From assembly GCA_900555005.1 (NCBI GenBank), contig USJM01000032.1:1-12975 (forward strand): DNA of 12,975 nt, read 5' to 3'. This document shows, one piece after another, positions 1-8,489 of the stretch. The notes below the pieces were generated by a model. That model saw only the letters and a list, made by a program, of their open reading frames with translations. It was not told the origin of the DNA and made no database searches. This DNA comes from an uncultured Lachnospiraceae bacterium (GTDB taxonomy: Bacteria; Bacillota_A; Clostridia; Lachnospirales; Lachnospiraceae). How positions within the stretch are numbered: position 1 is the stretch's first letter; the number at the start of each line of letters is the position of its first letter. Made by a program: the position numbers and the translations under genes.

Positions 1-926
1 TCCCGGAGACGAGTGACAGCCTCCTCATCCTTCCACTTGAATGCATATGCATCTCTCGGATACTTCGCTGTCGTTCCAAGAGATTCTCCATATGCAATAT
101 CATCATACAAGGCCACAAGCCCGTCTGAAGGAATCTCAAAATGGCGGATTTTCTTTTCAAAATAGTCCATCGTCTGATCCAGGGTGTCAGCGTACGTCAC
201 AACATGCTCAACCACCTCAAACCCCTGCTGCTGCAGAAAATGAAACTGTTCAAGCCTTGAGTTATGAAAATCCACTCCATCTGCTTTGACAAGTGCGAAT
301 GCATAAAGCCGGACATGCCGTTTTGCCGTGATCCTGCTGTCCAGCTGTCTGACAGATCCGCTGCAAAGATTCCGCGGATTTTTGTACTGGCTGTCTGCGC
401 CGAACGATTCGTTAATTTTCTCGAAATCCGGGTAGGATATGACCGCCTCCCCCCGAAGGATGAGTTCTCCCTTGTAAGGAATCCTCAGCGGAATGTTCTC
501 AAACACTCTGGCATTCGGTGTGATCACCTCGCCGATGATTCCATTCCCGCGCGTCACAGCCTTTGCAAGGCTTCCATCCTCATAGGTCAGGACAACCGTC
601 AGTCCATCAAGCTTCCATGAAACTAAGGTCTTCCTGTCCCCGATAAACGCCCTGAGCGCCTCTCTGTCCTTGGTCTTATCGAGGGAGAGCATCGGCTTTT
701 CGTGGCGCTCCTTCGGAAGCCTGTCTACCGCCTCATATCCGACATGCTGCGTCGGGCTCGATGAAAGCACCGTTCCGGTGTCCCTCTCCAGCGAAAGAAG
801 TTCATCATACAGACGGTCATACTCCAGGTTGCTCATAATCTCCTGGTTTTCAACGTAGTAGGCCTTCCCTGCCCGGTTCAGGATGCCGACAAGTTCTTTC
901 ATCCGCTCAATTCTGCTGTCATCCAT
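1..926 (-). CDS. ligA: NAD-dependent DNA ligase LigA, N-terminal part (cut by window edge)
   Basis: The enzyme seals nicks in duplex DNA during replication and repair, using NAD+ as adenylate donor. The frame is open for 308 codons from the ATG at 926 to the window edge. About half of a normal LigA (roughly 650-670 residues) is present: the Ia and adenylation domains, without OB, zinc, HhH or BRCT parts. Visible motifs are the adenylation motif KLDG at residues 105-108 (Lys105 is the nucleotide-bearing lysine), TRGNG near 125, LRGEAV near 157, YKNPRN..SGSVRQLD at 181-196 and YPRDAYAFKW near 289-298. The start follows GGAGAAG at good spacing. It begins 29 bases after the rluF stop, so the two are probably co-transcribed. 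The SWKLDGLTVVLTY form of the active site is the one I associate with Lachnospiraceae LigA proteins. No break is seen. Confidence 0.93.
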   Translation of the reverse strand, partial: MDDSRIERMKELVGILNRAGKAYYVENQEIMSNLEYDRLYDELLSLERDTGTVLSSSPTQHVGYEAVDRLPKERHEKPMLSLDKTKDREALRAFIGDRKTLVSWKLDGLTVVLTYEDGSLAKAVTRGNGIIGEVITPNARVFENIPLRIPYKGELILRGEAVISYPDFEKINESFGADSQYKNPRNLCSGSVRQLDSRITAKRHVRLYAFALVKADGVDFHNSRLEQFHFLQQQGFEVVEHVVTYADTLDQTMDYFEKKIRHFEIPSDGLVALYDDIAYGESLGTTAKYPRDAYAFKWKDEEAVTRLR

Positions 927-955
927 AAATCTTCTCCAATACATATCCGGTTTTA

Positions 956-1669
956 TCAGCTTTCCCCTGAAACTCCGGTCAGGCGCTTCAGTTCCTTCAC
1001 TTCCTGTCTTGTCAGTTCCCTGTATGCCCCCGCTTTCAGATTTCCAAGGCAAATATTCATGACACGGATCCGTTCGAGTTTCTGCACCCTGCAGTCGAAA
1101 ACCTCGCACATCCGCCGAATCTGCCGGTTCATTCCCTCCGTAAGAATGATATCGAAGGAGTTTGTCCCTATTTTCCTGACACAGCAGGGTCTTGTCGTCC
1201 GGCCAAGTTCCGGAAGCCTGACACCTGCCGACAGGGAAGCAACCAGCTGATCAGATACCGGTTTATCTATTGTGACCAGGTATTCCTTTTCATGAAAGCC
1301 ACGGGCTTTCTGAATCCTGTTGGACACATCCCCATTATTTGTCATAAGAATCAATCCTTCTGATTCCTTATCCAGCCGTCCGACTGGAAACACCCTCTGA
1401 GAAATATTGATCAGATCTCCCAGCAGTCTGTCTCCATGTGTGCGGTCTGTCGTGACAACAACTCCCCTGGGTTTATTCACAGCCAGAAAGATTTCCCTTT
1501 CCTGGATTGTGATCTTTTTTCCGTCTACCGTTACATCATCCTGGAGTCCGACCTCCATTCCAACCCTTGCAATCAAACCATTTACCTGGATCCGGCCTTT
1601 TTCCGCCAGGCGATCTGCCTCCCTTCGGCTGCATACCCCACATTGTGCCAGATACTTATTCAGCCGCAT
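956..1669 (-). CDS. rluF: 23S rRNA pseudouridine synthase, RluF/RsuA family
   Basis: This enzyme converts a uridine in 23S rRNA to pseudouridine; RluF of E. coli acts on U2604. The protein has 237 residues: an S4 RNA-binding domain (about 1-60, MRLNKYLAQCG..SRREAD) and an RsuA-type catalytic domain. The motif GRLDKESEGL carries the catalytic Asp100, HEKEYLVTIDKP lies near 126-137, and MNRQIRRMCE lies near 180. HEKEYLV plus the KLERIRVMN stretch fit RluF better than RluB or RsuA, but the exact target base is inferred. An in-frame start at 1708 would lie inside a hairpin. The ATG at 1669, preceded by GGGGGG-ATTGAG, matches the family N-terminus and is preferred. It lies between the SH3b gene and ligA. 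Confidence 0.88.
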   Translation of the reverse strand: MRLNKYLAQCGVCSRREADRLAEKGRIQVNGLIARVGMEVGLQDDVTVDGKKITIQEREIFLAVNKPRGVVVTTDRTHGDRLLGDLINISQRVFPVGRLDKESEGLILMTNNGDVSNRIQKARGFHEKEYLVTIDKPVSDQLVASLSAGVRLPELGRTTRPCCVRKIGTNSFDIILTEGMNRQIRRMCEVFDCRVQKLERIRVMNICLGNLKAGAYRELTRQEVKELKRLTGVSGES

Positions 1670-1695
1670 CTCAATCCCCCCTGACAGATACAGAA

Positions 1696-1723
1696 AGAGC
1701 TGCCGCATTCATGCAGCAGCTCT
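1696..1723 (-). terminator. Hairpin between the SH3b gene and rluF (weak terminator candidate)
   Basis: AGAGCTGC (1696-1703) pairs with GCAGCTCT (1716-1723) around a 12-base loop. On the minus strand the stem is followed by TTCTGTATCTG, a broken T-rich stretch. It lies 62 bases after the repaired stop of the SH3b gene and 27 bases before the rluF start. It may be a weak terminator or a processing or attenuation hairpin. The poor T-tract allows read-through. Confidence 0.45.
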
Positions 1724-1784
1724 GTTACACTACGTCTATATCCTCTTTTTGAGTGACTCTGACCTCACCGGTCTTTCAGCTCTC

Positions 1785-2851
1785 TTACACAGCTCCACCT
1801 GATGTGTTTCCACCTGACGCAGTTCCTGCGCTGTCTGTGCTGGAAGTCTGACCTGTCTGCGAGGCTGACGCTGACCCGGAACCAGACGTCTGATCTGTCT
1901 GCGCGGTACCAGAATCCCCGAACTGAAGATACTGTGTCGACACATACCCATCATATGTCGTTCCCTGATAGTCAAAATTGATGTGTGTCCACTGATCGCC
2001 GCGCTCGATGACCTTGACCTCTGCTCCGGCGTATGTGACCGCGACGATCTGCGAGTCCGCACTCGCCTTCGCCGGATATTGACACCAGCCGTCGTCGTTG
2101 CCGTTTCCCCGGAAGCCCCGCCTGCAGAAGAAGCATCGGATTCCGTAGCAGCTTCCGTCTCTCCCGACGCCCCGGAAGACTGGCTGTCAAGAAACGCCTT
2201 CAGATCCGGATCGGAATTTTCCGCCTCGAGCAGCTTCTGGTTGACATCATTCTTCAATGCCTGGACATCCGAGGCAGCTGTCGCTTTGCTGATAAAGTCC
2301 GCGACCTCAGTGGATGCATTCCGGTCACCTACAACAAGACTGCCCGATTCATTTGTCACAACATATAACAGAGCCAGGCTCGGTGCCTCGGTACTGATAT
2401 CCTTGATCTTCCCGTCGTAATAAGCATATACAACATATGTCCCATCAGAAGGGCCTGCCTTCGAATATGTGGAAATATTGTCGTAGCTTTCGATCATGTT
2501 GTTCGAAAGAATACTGCTCTGCATATCATCCGTCCACGGGCTGACAATCGTGGCAAGCGTCGCGGTATCCTTTGCTGCAACAGCTGTATAATACTTCTTT
2601 ACCAGCTCCAGGATAGAGGCGTCATCTTTCTTCAAGCTTGCAGAGGCGTCCGGTGCCGTTGAAGCCGCCGCTGTATTCTGTGAAGCCTCCGTCACCTGCT
2701 CGACAGCCTGTGCGTCTGTCTTGTTGCTGTCCTTCGATGAACCGCCCACAAGTCTGACTACACAGACAACAATGACAACCACCAGGCAGACAGCAATTCC
2801 AAGAAGGATGTACCGCAGATTGTCAGAAAGCCACTCTCTGAAATTATCCAT
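1785..2851 (-). CDS. Membrane-anchored extracellular protein with C-terminal SH3b domain (frameshifted)
   Basis: The start is the ATG at 2851, after GGAGG at good spacing. The reading opens with a short cytoplasmic segment, then one membrane helix (about residues 14-32, YILLGIAVCLVVVIVVCVV), then an extracellular region beginning LVKKYYTAVAAKD that resembles small NTF2-like or DUF lipoprotein domains, then a Ser/Gly/Ala/Glu-rich linker. At about residue 260 (near 2072) the frame turns into implausible Arg-rich sequence and runs to 1736. Adding one base after VNIR restores an SH3b domain (AKASADSQIVAVTYAGAEV..ERGDQW..GYVSTQYLQF) and a Ser/Thr/Gly-rich tail ending at TAA, 1785-1787, about 355 residues in all. 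SH3b domains usually bind peptidoglycan, so a cell-envelope role is inferred; no precise function is known. It lies 57 bases downstream of tRNA-Arg. Confidence 0.75.
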
Positions 2852-2908
2852 AAGCGTCCTCCAGATCATGCCTGAATTTCTGATCGGCCAGGATTGCCGT
2901 ATCAATCA

Positions 2909-2981
2909 CGCATCTGAAGGGACTCGAACCCCCGACACGCGGTACCGGAAACCGCTGCTCTATCCGCTGAGCTACAGATGC
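2909..2981 (-). tRNA. tRNA-Arg (anticodon CCG)
   Basis: The 73-nucleotide cloverleaf folds completely. The acceptor stem GCATCTG pairs with CAGATGC, and the D stem GCTC pairs with GAGC. The anticodon stem GCGGT/ACCGC holds the loop TTCCGGT, giving anticodon CCG, which reads the arginine codon CGG. The variable loop is GTGTC. The T-arm has the loop TTCGAGT, with two G-T pairs at the base of its stem. The 3' CCA is not encoded and must be added by the CCA-adding enzyme. A good promoter lies just upstream. Confidence 0.95.
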
Positions 2982-3016
2982 AGATTCAAAACCAATCGGT
3001 TCTGAAAACAGTGATC

Positions 3017-3045
3017 ATCTTAGCATAGCAGACTGATAAAGTCAA
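3017..3045 (-). promoter_or_regulatory. Sigma-A-type promoter of tRNA-Arg
   Basis: The -35 box TTGACT (3045-3040) and -10 box TAAGAT (3022-3017) are separated by exactly 17 bases. Transcription would start near 3010, about 29 bases before the tRNA 5' end. It lies just after the stop of the large surface-protein gene at 3064 and may also serve the SH3b gene downstream of the tRNA. Confidence 0.7.
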
Positions 3046-3063
3046 ATAAATCCGATTGTCATG

Positions 3064-4071
3064 TCATCCTGCTTCCCCCTGTCTCCCCCGTCTGCCCTTT
3101 TTTCTCATGTCTTGTCTTCGCAGCCTCATAACACATACTGCCAGCAGCATGGCGCTGACGCCTGCTGCCAGCATCCACTGTTTCAAAGGGGTATTATCTC
3201 CTGTTCTGACTGAGCCTGAAGGTGTTGTTTTATCCGCTTTATCTTTCATGACAACCTTCGTAATTTCTCCGCTGTCCGGAACCTCAAAGGCAATAGTCTC
3301 CGCTTTCTCATACCCGTCAGGTGCACGAAGCTCCGTGAGCGTATAGGACCCGATCGGAAGCATCTCAATATCGTGTGGTTTCTTCCCGGAAATCCACCTT
3401 TCAACCTCCTTTCCTGACTGGTCCCGCACGACAAGCTCCGCTCCTGCCAGCTCCTCACCGGTTGCAAAGTCCTGTTTTGAAATTCTCACCTTTGTGATAT
3501 CATCCCGCATGACATGGCGCTGATCTGTGAAGTCATCCTGGACTGTAAATTCAATCTGCTCAGCCGTTACATATCCGTCCGCCGGTTTCCGCTCTGACAG
3601 GATATATGTCTTTCCTGTCTCCAGGCCATCAACCGGATGCGGCTCGGTTCCCGACAACCAGCTGTCCTTTACTTCCCCACTCTCCTTATCCGTCACCTCA
3701 AGATGGGCACCTTCAATCTCTTTCCCGCCCGTAAGGTCTGTCTTGGTAATCAGAAGTTGTTTATTGATCAGCTTCAATGTATCATCTACTGCATCTTCAG
3801 ACACTGTAAATGAAACGGGTCGAGAGAGAACGTATCCTTTCGGCGCCTCCGTCTCTACAAGAAAGTATGTCTGCCCTTTCCGGAGTCCGGACACTGCATG
3901 CGCTTCTCCATCCGAGAGCCAGAAGTCCACGACTGCTCCTTCCGAATCTCTGATTTCCAGCCGGGCTCCTGCCAGGCCATTGATTCGCGTGTCTGTCTTG
4001 AAGACAAACACACGTTTGTCAATCATCGTAACCGTCTGGTCTGTCCCATCATCCAGAATGATAAAATCCAT
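3064..4071 (-). CDS. Large Cna-B/SpaA surface protein, C-terminal fragment with cell-wall sorting signal
   Basis: This is the third and last piece of one gene covering 3064-8476. The frame holds three Cna-B (SpaA-type) beta-sandwich domains at about residues 20-100, 104-190 and 194-278. Each begins with the isopeptide lysine (VFVFKTD, LLITKTD, VRISKQD) and ends with its Glu partner (ETEAPKGY, ERKPADGY, ELRAPDGY). The end is a sortase sorting signal: SVRTGDNTP (287-295), a hydrophobic segment about 298-315, and an Arg/Lys-rich tail. Such proteins are linked covalently to peptidoglycan. The motif is a variant of the PKTGD form common in this group. The ATG at 4071 is unlikely to be a real start: no GGAGG precedes it, and the sequence continues the preceding domain from the other frame after one missing base near 4072-4077. 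Confidence 0.85.
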   Translation of the reverse strand: MDFIILDDGTDQTVTMIDKRVFVFKTDTRINGLAGARLEIRDSEGAVVDFWLSDGEAHAVSGLRKGQTYFLVETEAPKGYVLSRPVSFTVSEDAVDDTLKLINKQLLITKTDLTGGKEIEGAHLEVTDKESGEVKDSWLSGTEPHPVDGLETGKTYILSERKPADGYVTAEQIEFTVQDDFTDQRHVMRDDITKVRISKQDFATGEELAGAELVVRDQSGKEVERWISGKKPHDIEMLPIGSYTLTELRAPDGYEKAETIAFEVPDSGEITKVVMKDKADKTTPSGSVRTGDNTPLKQWMLAAGVSAMLLAVCVMRLRRQDMRKKGRRGRQGEAG

Positions 4072-5783
4072 CGATCCGCGCCAAGAAATCCAGATGGAAT
4101 CTTTTCTTCTACCAGGCGATAACGGCTTCCAACCGCCAGGCCCTCAGCAAAGTATGGCTGGTCATCTGTCGTCCACCTCAGGACCGGCATGGGTGAAATC
4201 TGACCGTTATCTTCCCCGGAGATCTCGTAAATTGCAAGGCCGGCTCCTTCTATGTTTCTGCCCAGTGCATCCGTTTTCCGGATTATCAGCCTCTTATCAG
4301 TCATCGTGAGCCGCTGTAGTTTCTCCGACGGCTGCACCTCAAACGGAATTGCTTTCGCGGCTGTGTATCCTTCAGGGGCTGCAGTTTCCTGAAGTAGATA
4401 CTTTCCTGGCGGAAGCCGTTTCACCAAGTGCGGTTTTCCGTCTGAAATCCACTCCGCGTCTACGATCTTTCCCTGATCGTCTTCATATTTCACAGTGTTC
4501 CCGTCCTGATCCGTAATTTTCAGTCGTGCGCCATACAGCCCTTTCCCGGCATCATCTGTTTTGTCAAACTGCCATCTGTTATACCGGTTCCGACGGACGA
4601 TTTTCAGCGTACCCTGCCCGCCCCGTCCTGCCTTCTGCGCCTTCCCCGATCCATTACTCGGAGGCCCCATGCTTTTTATCTTCTCCAAGGCCTCTTCAAC
4701 CCTGTTTCCCTCCTTATCAGACTCAAAGATATTGCCCTTCCCGTCCACTGAAAACCAGCTTTCGGTTTCATCGATCAGATACCCCGGTCGGGACGCTGTC
4801 TCCCTCACAGCGTAAATACCTGTCGCGATCCTGCCGGCAATGATCCATCCGTCTTCATCCGTCTGATAGTCTCCGTCTGAAAAAAGTTTACTTCCGATAT
4901 ACCGCCCGTTTTTCTTACCTTTAAAGTCATCAATCCTGACAATCCTGAGGGTCACTCCAGCCAGCGGTTTTCCGTCTTCCTCAGACCACCCGCCATCAGC
5001 CAGCTTTTGCTCTGTCTTCAGAAGTTTCATCGTGGTTGGCTGGTTGGATGTCTTCATACTGACTCGAACGACTTCTGTATGCTCATCCTGATACAGAATT
5101 GAAAATGGAATAGGTTCAGGATCTCTCCGATATCCTTCAGGGGCTTCCCGTTCCAATACCTCATATCTCCCCAAAAACAGCTTTACAGATCTGCCCTCTC
5201 CCTTTTCATCCGTTGTAAAGATGTCTACAACATCTCCCTTTCTCGCACGAATGGTTCCATCTGGTGTCACGATATCTTCCGCCGCATGTATTTCGTAGAC
5301 AGCCCCACGCAGACTGGCTCCACTGTCCCGATCCGTTTTCTCAAGGAAAAGCATTCCCATCGCAGGCTGATTCTCCATGGTCCAGGTGATGACATGCTCC
5401 CAGCTGTTGCGCGATGTCACGTCAAAACGAACATCCTGTCCGATTACATAACCTTCTGGCGCATGTACCTCATGCAGATAATATGTTCCGGCTCGCAGCC
5501 GTTCAGGCAGCGTAACTGTTCCATCATCTCCGGTCGTAAATTCCGTCACCGACCGGTGCGCCGGCGAACTTTCCCGGAAAGTAACTGGTTTCTTCTTTTC
5601 GTCCAGAATCTGGAAGACTGTCCCTGAGAGCGGGATTGTTTTTCCCGTCGACCGATCCGCCTTCCTGAGGCAAAGCCACTCACCGATCGGCCGGTCATTT
5701 TTATAGATACCCTTATATACCCTCCCGTCAAAAACACCTCCACTCTTCGTTCCGTCCACCAGAAAGTCCTTAACCGGAATCAA
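4023..5783 (-). CDS. Large Cna-B/SpaA surface protein, middle fragment
   Basis: This is the second piece of the gene at 3064-8476. It holds five Cna-B domains at about residues 35-125, 140-245, 250-345, 402-490 and 496 onward. Each keeps the lysine (CLRKAD, FLEKTD, KLLKTE, QFDKTD, IIRKTD) and the Glu-containing closing strand (EVHAPEGY, EREAPEGY, ETASRPGY, ETAAPEGY, EEKIPSGF). A basic Gly-rich linker lies at about 370-392. Intramolecular Lys-Asn/Asp isopeptide bonds normally stiffen such stalks. The nominal TTG start at 5783 is not real: reading upstream in this frame gives EYGALR, which joins the VSER end of the first fragment once one base is added near 5802. The last 17 residues (from DRWILSFW) are out-of-frame sequence after the second break near 4074. 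Confidence 0.83.
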   Translation of the reverse strand: MIPVKDFLVDGTKSGGVFDGRVYKGIYKNDRPIGEWLCLRKADRSTGKTIPLSGTVFQILDEKKKPVTFRESSPAHRSVTEFTTGDDGTVTLPERLRAGTYYLHEVHAPEGYVIGQDVRFDVTSRNSWEHVITWTMENQPAMGMLFLEKTDRDSGASLRGAVYEIHAAEDIVTPDGTIRARKGDVVDIFTTDEKGEGRSVKLFLGRYEVLEREAPEGYRRDPEPIPFSILYQDEHTEVVRVSMKTSNQPTTMKLLKTEQKLADGGWSEEDGKPLAGVTLRIVRIDDFKGKKNGRYIGSKLFSDGDYQTDEDGWIIAGRIATGIYAVRETASRPGYLIDETESWFSVDGKGNIFESDKEGNRVEEALEKIKSMGPPSNGSGKAQKAGRGGQGTLKIVRRNRYNRWQFDKTDDAGKGLYGARLKITDQDGNTVKYEDDQGKIVDAEWISDGKPHLVKRLPPGKYLLQETAAPEGYTAAKAIPFEVQPSEKLQRLTMTDKRLIIRKTDALGRNIEGAGLAIYEISGEDNGQISPMPVLRWTTDDQPYFAEGLAVGSRYRLVEEKIPSGFLGADRWILSFWMMGQTRRLR

Positions 5784-8476
5784 CCGGAGGGCACCGTACT
5801 CTTACGCTCACTGACCTGATATAGCCCGTATGGCAGTCTTCCATGTGCATATGCCGGGTCATTGGTCGTGGCTGTCCCGTTTTCATCCGTCTCAATGGAG
5901 AGCACCACCTTGTCTGGATCAGAAGCCAGACAGATATCAAACACAACTCCTTTGACGGGGATCATATCATCTCCCGTCTCATCCGGGTCCTCCGTGTCGC
6001 GGAACTTCTGTATCTCAATATCAAAACGGATCACATCGTCATCAAACGGTTTATCCAGCATGACAACCGTGTTCTTCTCACGGATCTCAAACGTCTGATC
6101 AATCTGATTTCCCCGAAGGTTATATCCTTCCGGCGGTATGACTTCCCGAAGCTGGTAAGTCCCATATGGCAACGCATCCCCAGGGGATTCATATCCGATC
6201 CACTCTCCCAGTTCGCTGCAGGACAGCTGTGTAAGAACCTCTCCAGGCTCCGCTGTCCTTCCATACGCTTTTACCGCTGACAGACTCTGATTCACAAGTT
6301 CAAAAACCGCACCCTCCAGCCGGGCATCCCCTTGACTTGCTTTTTTACCGCTTCCATGTGCCGCTTCAAAAACTGCCGTTCCGTCTTTCTTCTCATCTAG
6401 GATACAGTGCTGATTTACAATCTCCGAATCGATTTTATGGAACCGGAATCCACCTCTGATCACTTCCTCCCAAAACACAATTCGGTCAGAAAAATCCAGT
6501 ATTTTTCCATCATCCTGTTCCGTAATTGTGAAGCGTTCTGTCTGACTTGAACGTTCATACCCTGCAGGCGCTTTGCTTTCAGTCAGCTCGTATGTACCCG
6601 CCTGCAGAACCGGTGGAACTGTTGCGCTTCCATCGCGTCCGGTTTTGACGACAAGCCCTATGATCTCGTTATTCTTCCAGACAGTCGAGGGATCTGTTTT
6701 CAAACCGACAGAATATCCACTGACGTTTCGAATCTGGAACTCTGCTCCCTCAAATCCTGCATCTCCATCCGGAATATCGCCCAGTTGAGCAGACTTTTTT
6801 CTGAACCTGATTCCTGCATAAGCAGGTTCGTCCCAGACATCAATCGTAAAGATTGCCCCGTCTTCTGCATCTTCCGGAATGACGACATCCGGAATCGACC
6901 GATTGATGAGACACCCTGAAGGGGCCCTTGTCTCAGTAACCCGGTATGTACCTGGCAATACCTGGATTTGTCTGCTGCTTCCATCGGACCCGCATTCCAG
7001 GGCATACTGGTTTCCTTTCCCATCATCTAGAGAAAATGCTGCTCCTCCCATACCCATGGAAGAAGCGCCCGTCAGCCTTTTACGAACCTGAACCGTTAGC
7101 TGCCGTTTCTGAAATGAAGCAGAAAGGTCCAGGTTCTGGCCACTTCCCCACAGCGCATATGATACGTCCTGATCTGCATTGCCAGATTTGATCACATATG
7201 TTTGAAAGCCGACAGCAGATTTATCCTTAAGACCGATATTCACTGTCTCCGTGAAGGTATCGGATACAACCACGTAGCTCTTTCCGGTTTCCATCGCCTT
7301 GGCACGTTTCCCGGTCGTCACTTCCTCTACATATGCACCAGACGGCTCCACTTGTGTGATCTCAGCACGGGCTCCTGCCTGTCCTTCGTACGAAACCGGA
7401 TCCGAGACATATCTGCCCTGTCTGTACCCGCCGGAAAGCTGTGCACTGCTCAGTTTCCCCGAGGGAATGGAAAGCTGTTTCAGTCTGACAAGAACACGCT
7501 CTCCTGCATTTGCAGCTTCCTGTTTCACCATATAGTGTGAAACCGGTTTTCCTTCATAGATCGCTCCCAGAATATAATGCGTAAACGCATATGAATTGCT
7601 GCCACCCGCGGCACCGATTTCCTTGTAAATACTCATGATCTTTGAATCCGTTCCATATCCAGGCGCATCTTCGGGCAGATAATACATCGCGACAGCAAGA
7701 AGATTGGAATTGGGGATGGTTTTCACCTTGTTGAGAGGTGTGATGTTGTCCATCGGATCACTTTTATAAGGATTGATGCAGAAAGCGGAAACCGTCTTAC
7801 TGCCTCCGCCTTCTCCGAATATCCTGACTTGAAATACCCTTGTTTTTGGACCCCCTCCAAAATATGTCAGGGTAGAATCCGGCTTGTCTGTAATTTGTAC
7901 ATATGGCCTGGATATTCTTAGCGGCTCCGCCATTGCATGGAGCTCTTTCTCATCTGCTTCCTCCAGATAAAGTTCTGCTTCCGTATCCGCAGGATTCCCG
8001 TCTTCCCCTTCCGGGGTAAGATTTTCAGCATTCGGTGGGATACCGGCGCTTTCAGACTTTTGCAGTTCGGAACTGGCTTCAGCCTGCATAAAGCCTTCCG
8101 TTGTCATCAGAGACTGTCCTTCTATCTGGCTGTCCCTCTGTTCCTTCTCTTTGTTTTCTTCCGCCTGAGTCTGCTGTTCCAACACCTCCCGCCCTGATGC
8201 AGCTTGTCCTGATTGATCGGTACCGATTCCTGCACCATTGGGCTGCTGCTTTCTTTCTGTCTCCGGTTCAGTTACCGATTCCTCTGCATGCCTGTTCTGA
8301 ATCGTTTCAGATGCGGGAATCTCTGCTGCCATAAGTCCTGTGAAACCCTTTCTAACAGTTTCACCAGAATCCGTGGTTCGCCATCCTGAAGCCGCAAGAA
8401 AAGACCGCGGTTCTCCTGAAAGGAGAAGGAATCCTATCACAAGGAGCATTGACAGGAGGCCTTGTATTTTCTTCAT
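5780..8476 (-). CDS. Large Cna-B/SpaA surface protein, N-terminal fragment with signal peptide and thioester-like head
   Basis: This is the first piece of a roughly 1,800-residue secreted adhesin or fimbrial-type protein. The start at 8476 follows GGAGG. Residues 1-30 are a signal peptide (KK, then LLSMLLVIGFLLLS). Residues 50-185 are a Glu/Gln-rich low-complexity spacer. Residues 190-455 look like the thioester-domain head of gut Firmicutes adhesins (AFCINPYKSDP with Cys233, AMYYLPEDAPGYG, YAFTHYILGAIY), but the position I expect for the thioester Gln is His300. Four Cna-B domains follow, from about 460, 554, 675 and 817, each with the Lys and Glu of the isopeptide centre. The frame ends at TGA (5780-5782) in the middle of the fourth domain, after VSERK. 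One added base near 5802 continues it in the next frame. It lies 13 bases after the DUF5688 gene, so the two are probably co-transcribed. Confidence 0.87.
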   Translation of the reverse strand: MKKIQGLLSMLLVIGFLLLSGEPRSFLAASGWRTTDSGETVRKGFTGLMAAEIPASETIQNRHAEESVTEPETERKQQPNGAGIGTDQSGQAASGREVLEQQTQAEENKEKEQRDSQIEGQSLMTTEGFMQAEASSELQKSESAGIPPNAENLTPEGEDGNPADTEAELYLEEADEKELHAMAEPLRISRPYVQITDKPDSTLTYFGGGPKTRVFQVRIFGEGGGSKTVSAFCINPYKSDPMDNITPLNKVKTIPNSNLLAVAMYYLPEDAPGYGTDSKIMSIYKEIGAAGGSNSYAFTHYILGAIYEGKPVSHYMVKQEAANAGERVLVRLKQLSIPSGKLSSAQLSGGYRQGRYVSDPVSYEGQAGARAEITQVEPSGAYVEEVTTGKRAKAMETGKSYVVVSDTFTETVNIGLKDKSAVGFQTYVIKSGNADQDVSYALWGSGQNLDLSASFQKRQLTVQVRKRLTGASSMGMGGAAFSLDDGKGNQYALECGSDGSSRQIQVLPGTYRVTETRAPSGCLINRSIPDVVIPEDAEDGAIFTIDVWDEPAYAGIRFRKKSAQLGDIPDGDAGFEGAEFQIRNVSGYSVGLKTDPSTVWKNNEIIGLVVKTGRDGSATVPPVLQAGTYELTESKAPAGYERSSQTERFTITEQDDGKILDFSDRIVFWEEVIRGGFRFHKIDSEIVNQHCILDEKKDGTAVFEAAHGSGKKASQGDARLEGAVFELVNQSLSAVKAYGRTAEPGEVLTQLSCSELGEWIGYESPGDALPYGTYQLREVIPPEGYNLRGNQIDQTFEIREKNTVVMLDKPFDDDVIRFDIEIQKFRDTEDPDETGDDMIPVKGVVFDICLASDPDKVVLSIETDENGTATTNDPAYAHGRLPYGLYQVSERKSTVPSG

Positions 8477-8489
8477 GTCATGCCCTCCT

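Noticed and set aside
1736..1784. C-terminal extension of the SH3b gene in its unrepaired frame, with an Arg-rich tail from about 2072 onward
   Set aside because: The basic sequence is a frameshift product. The other frame gives a clean SH3b domain and an earlier stop at 1785.
3527..4309. 260-codon open frame on the plus strand
   Set aside because: It is antisense to the Cna-B domains, has Ser/Pro/Arg-rich sequence without family likeness and no ribosome site, and is a shadow of the repetitive coding strand.
3064..8476. Three separate surface-protein genes in an operon
   Set aside because: The second and third frames have no signal peptide and no ribosome site, start in mid-domain, and join the previous frame after one added base, so this is a single gene.
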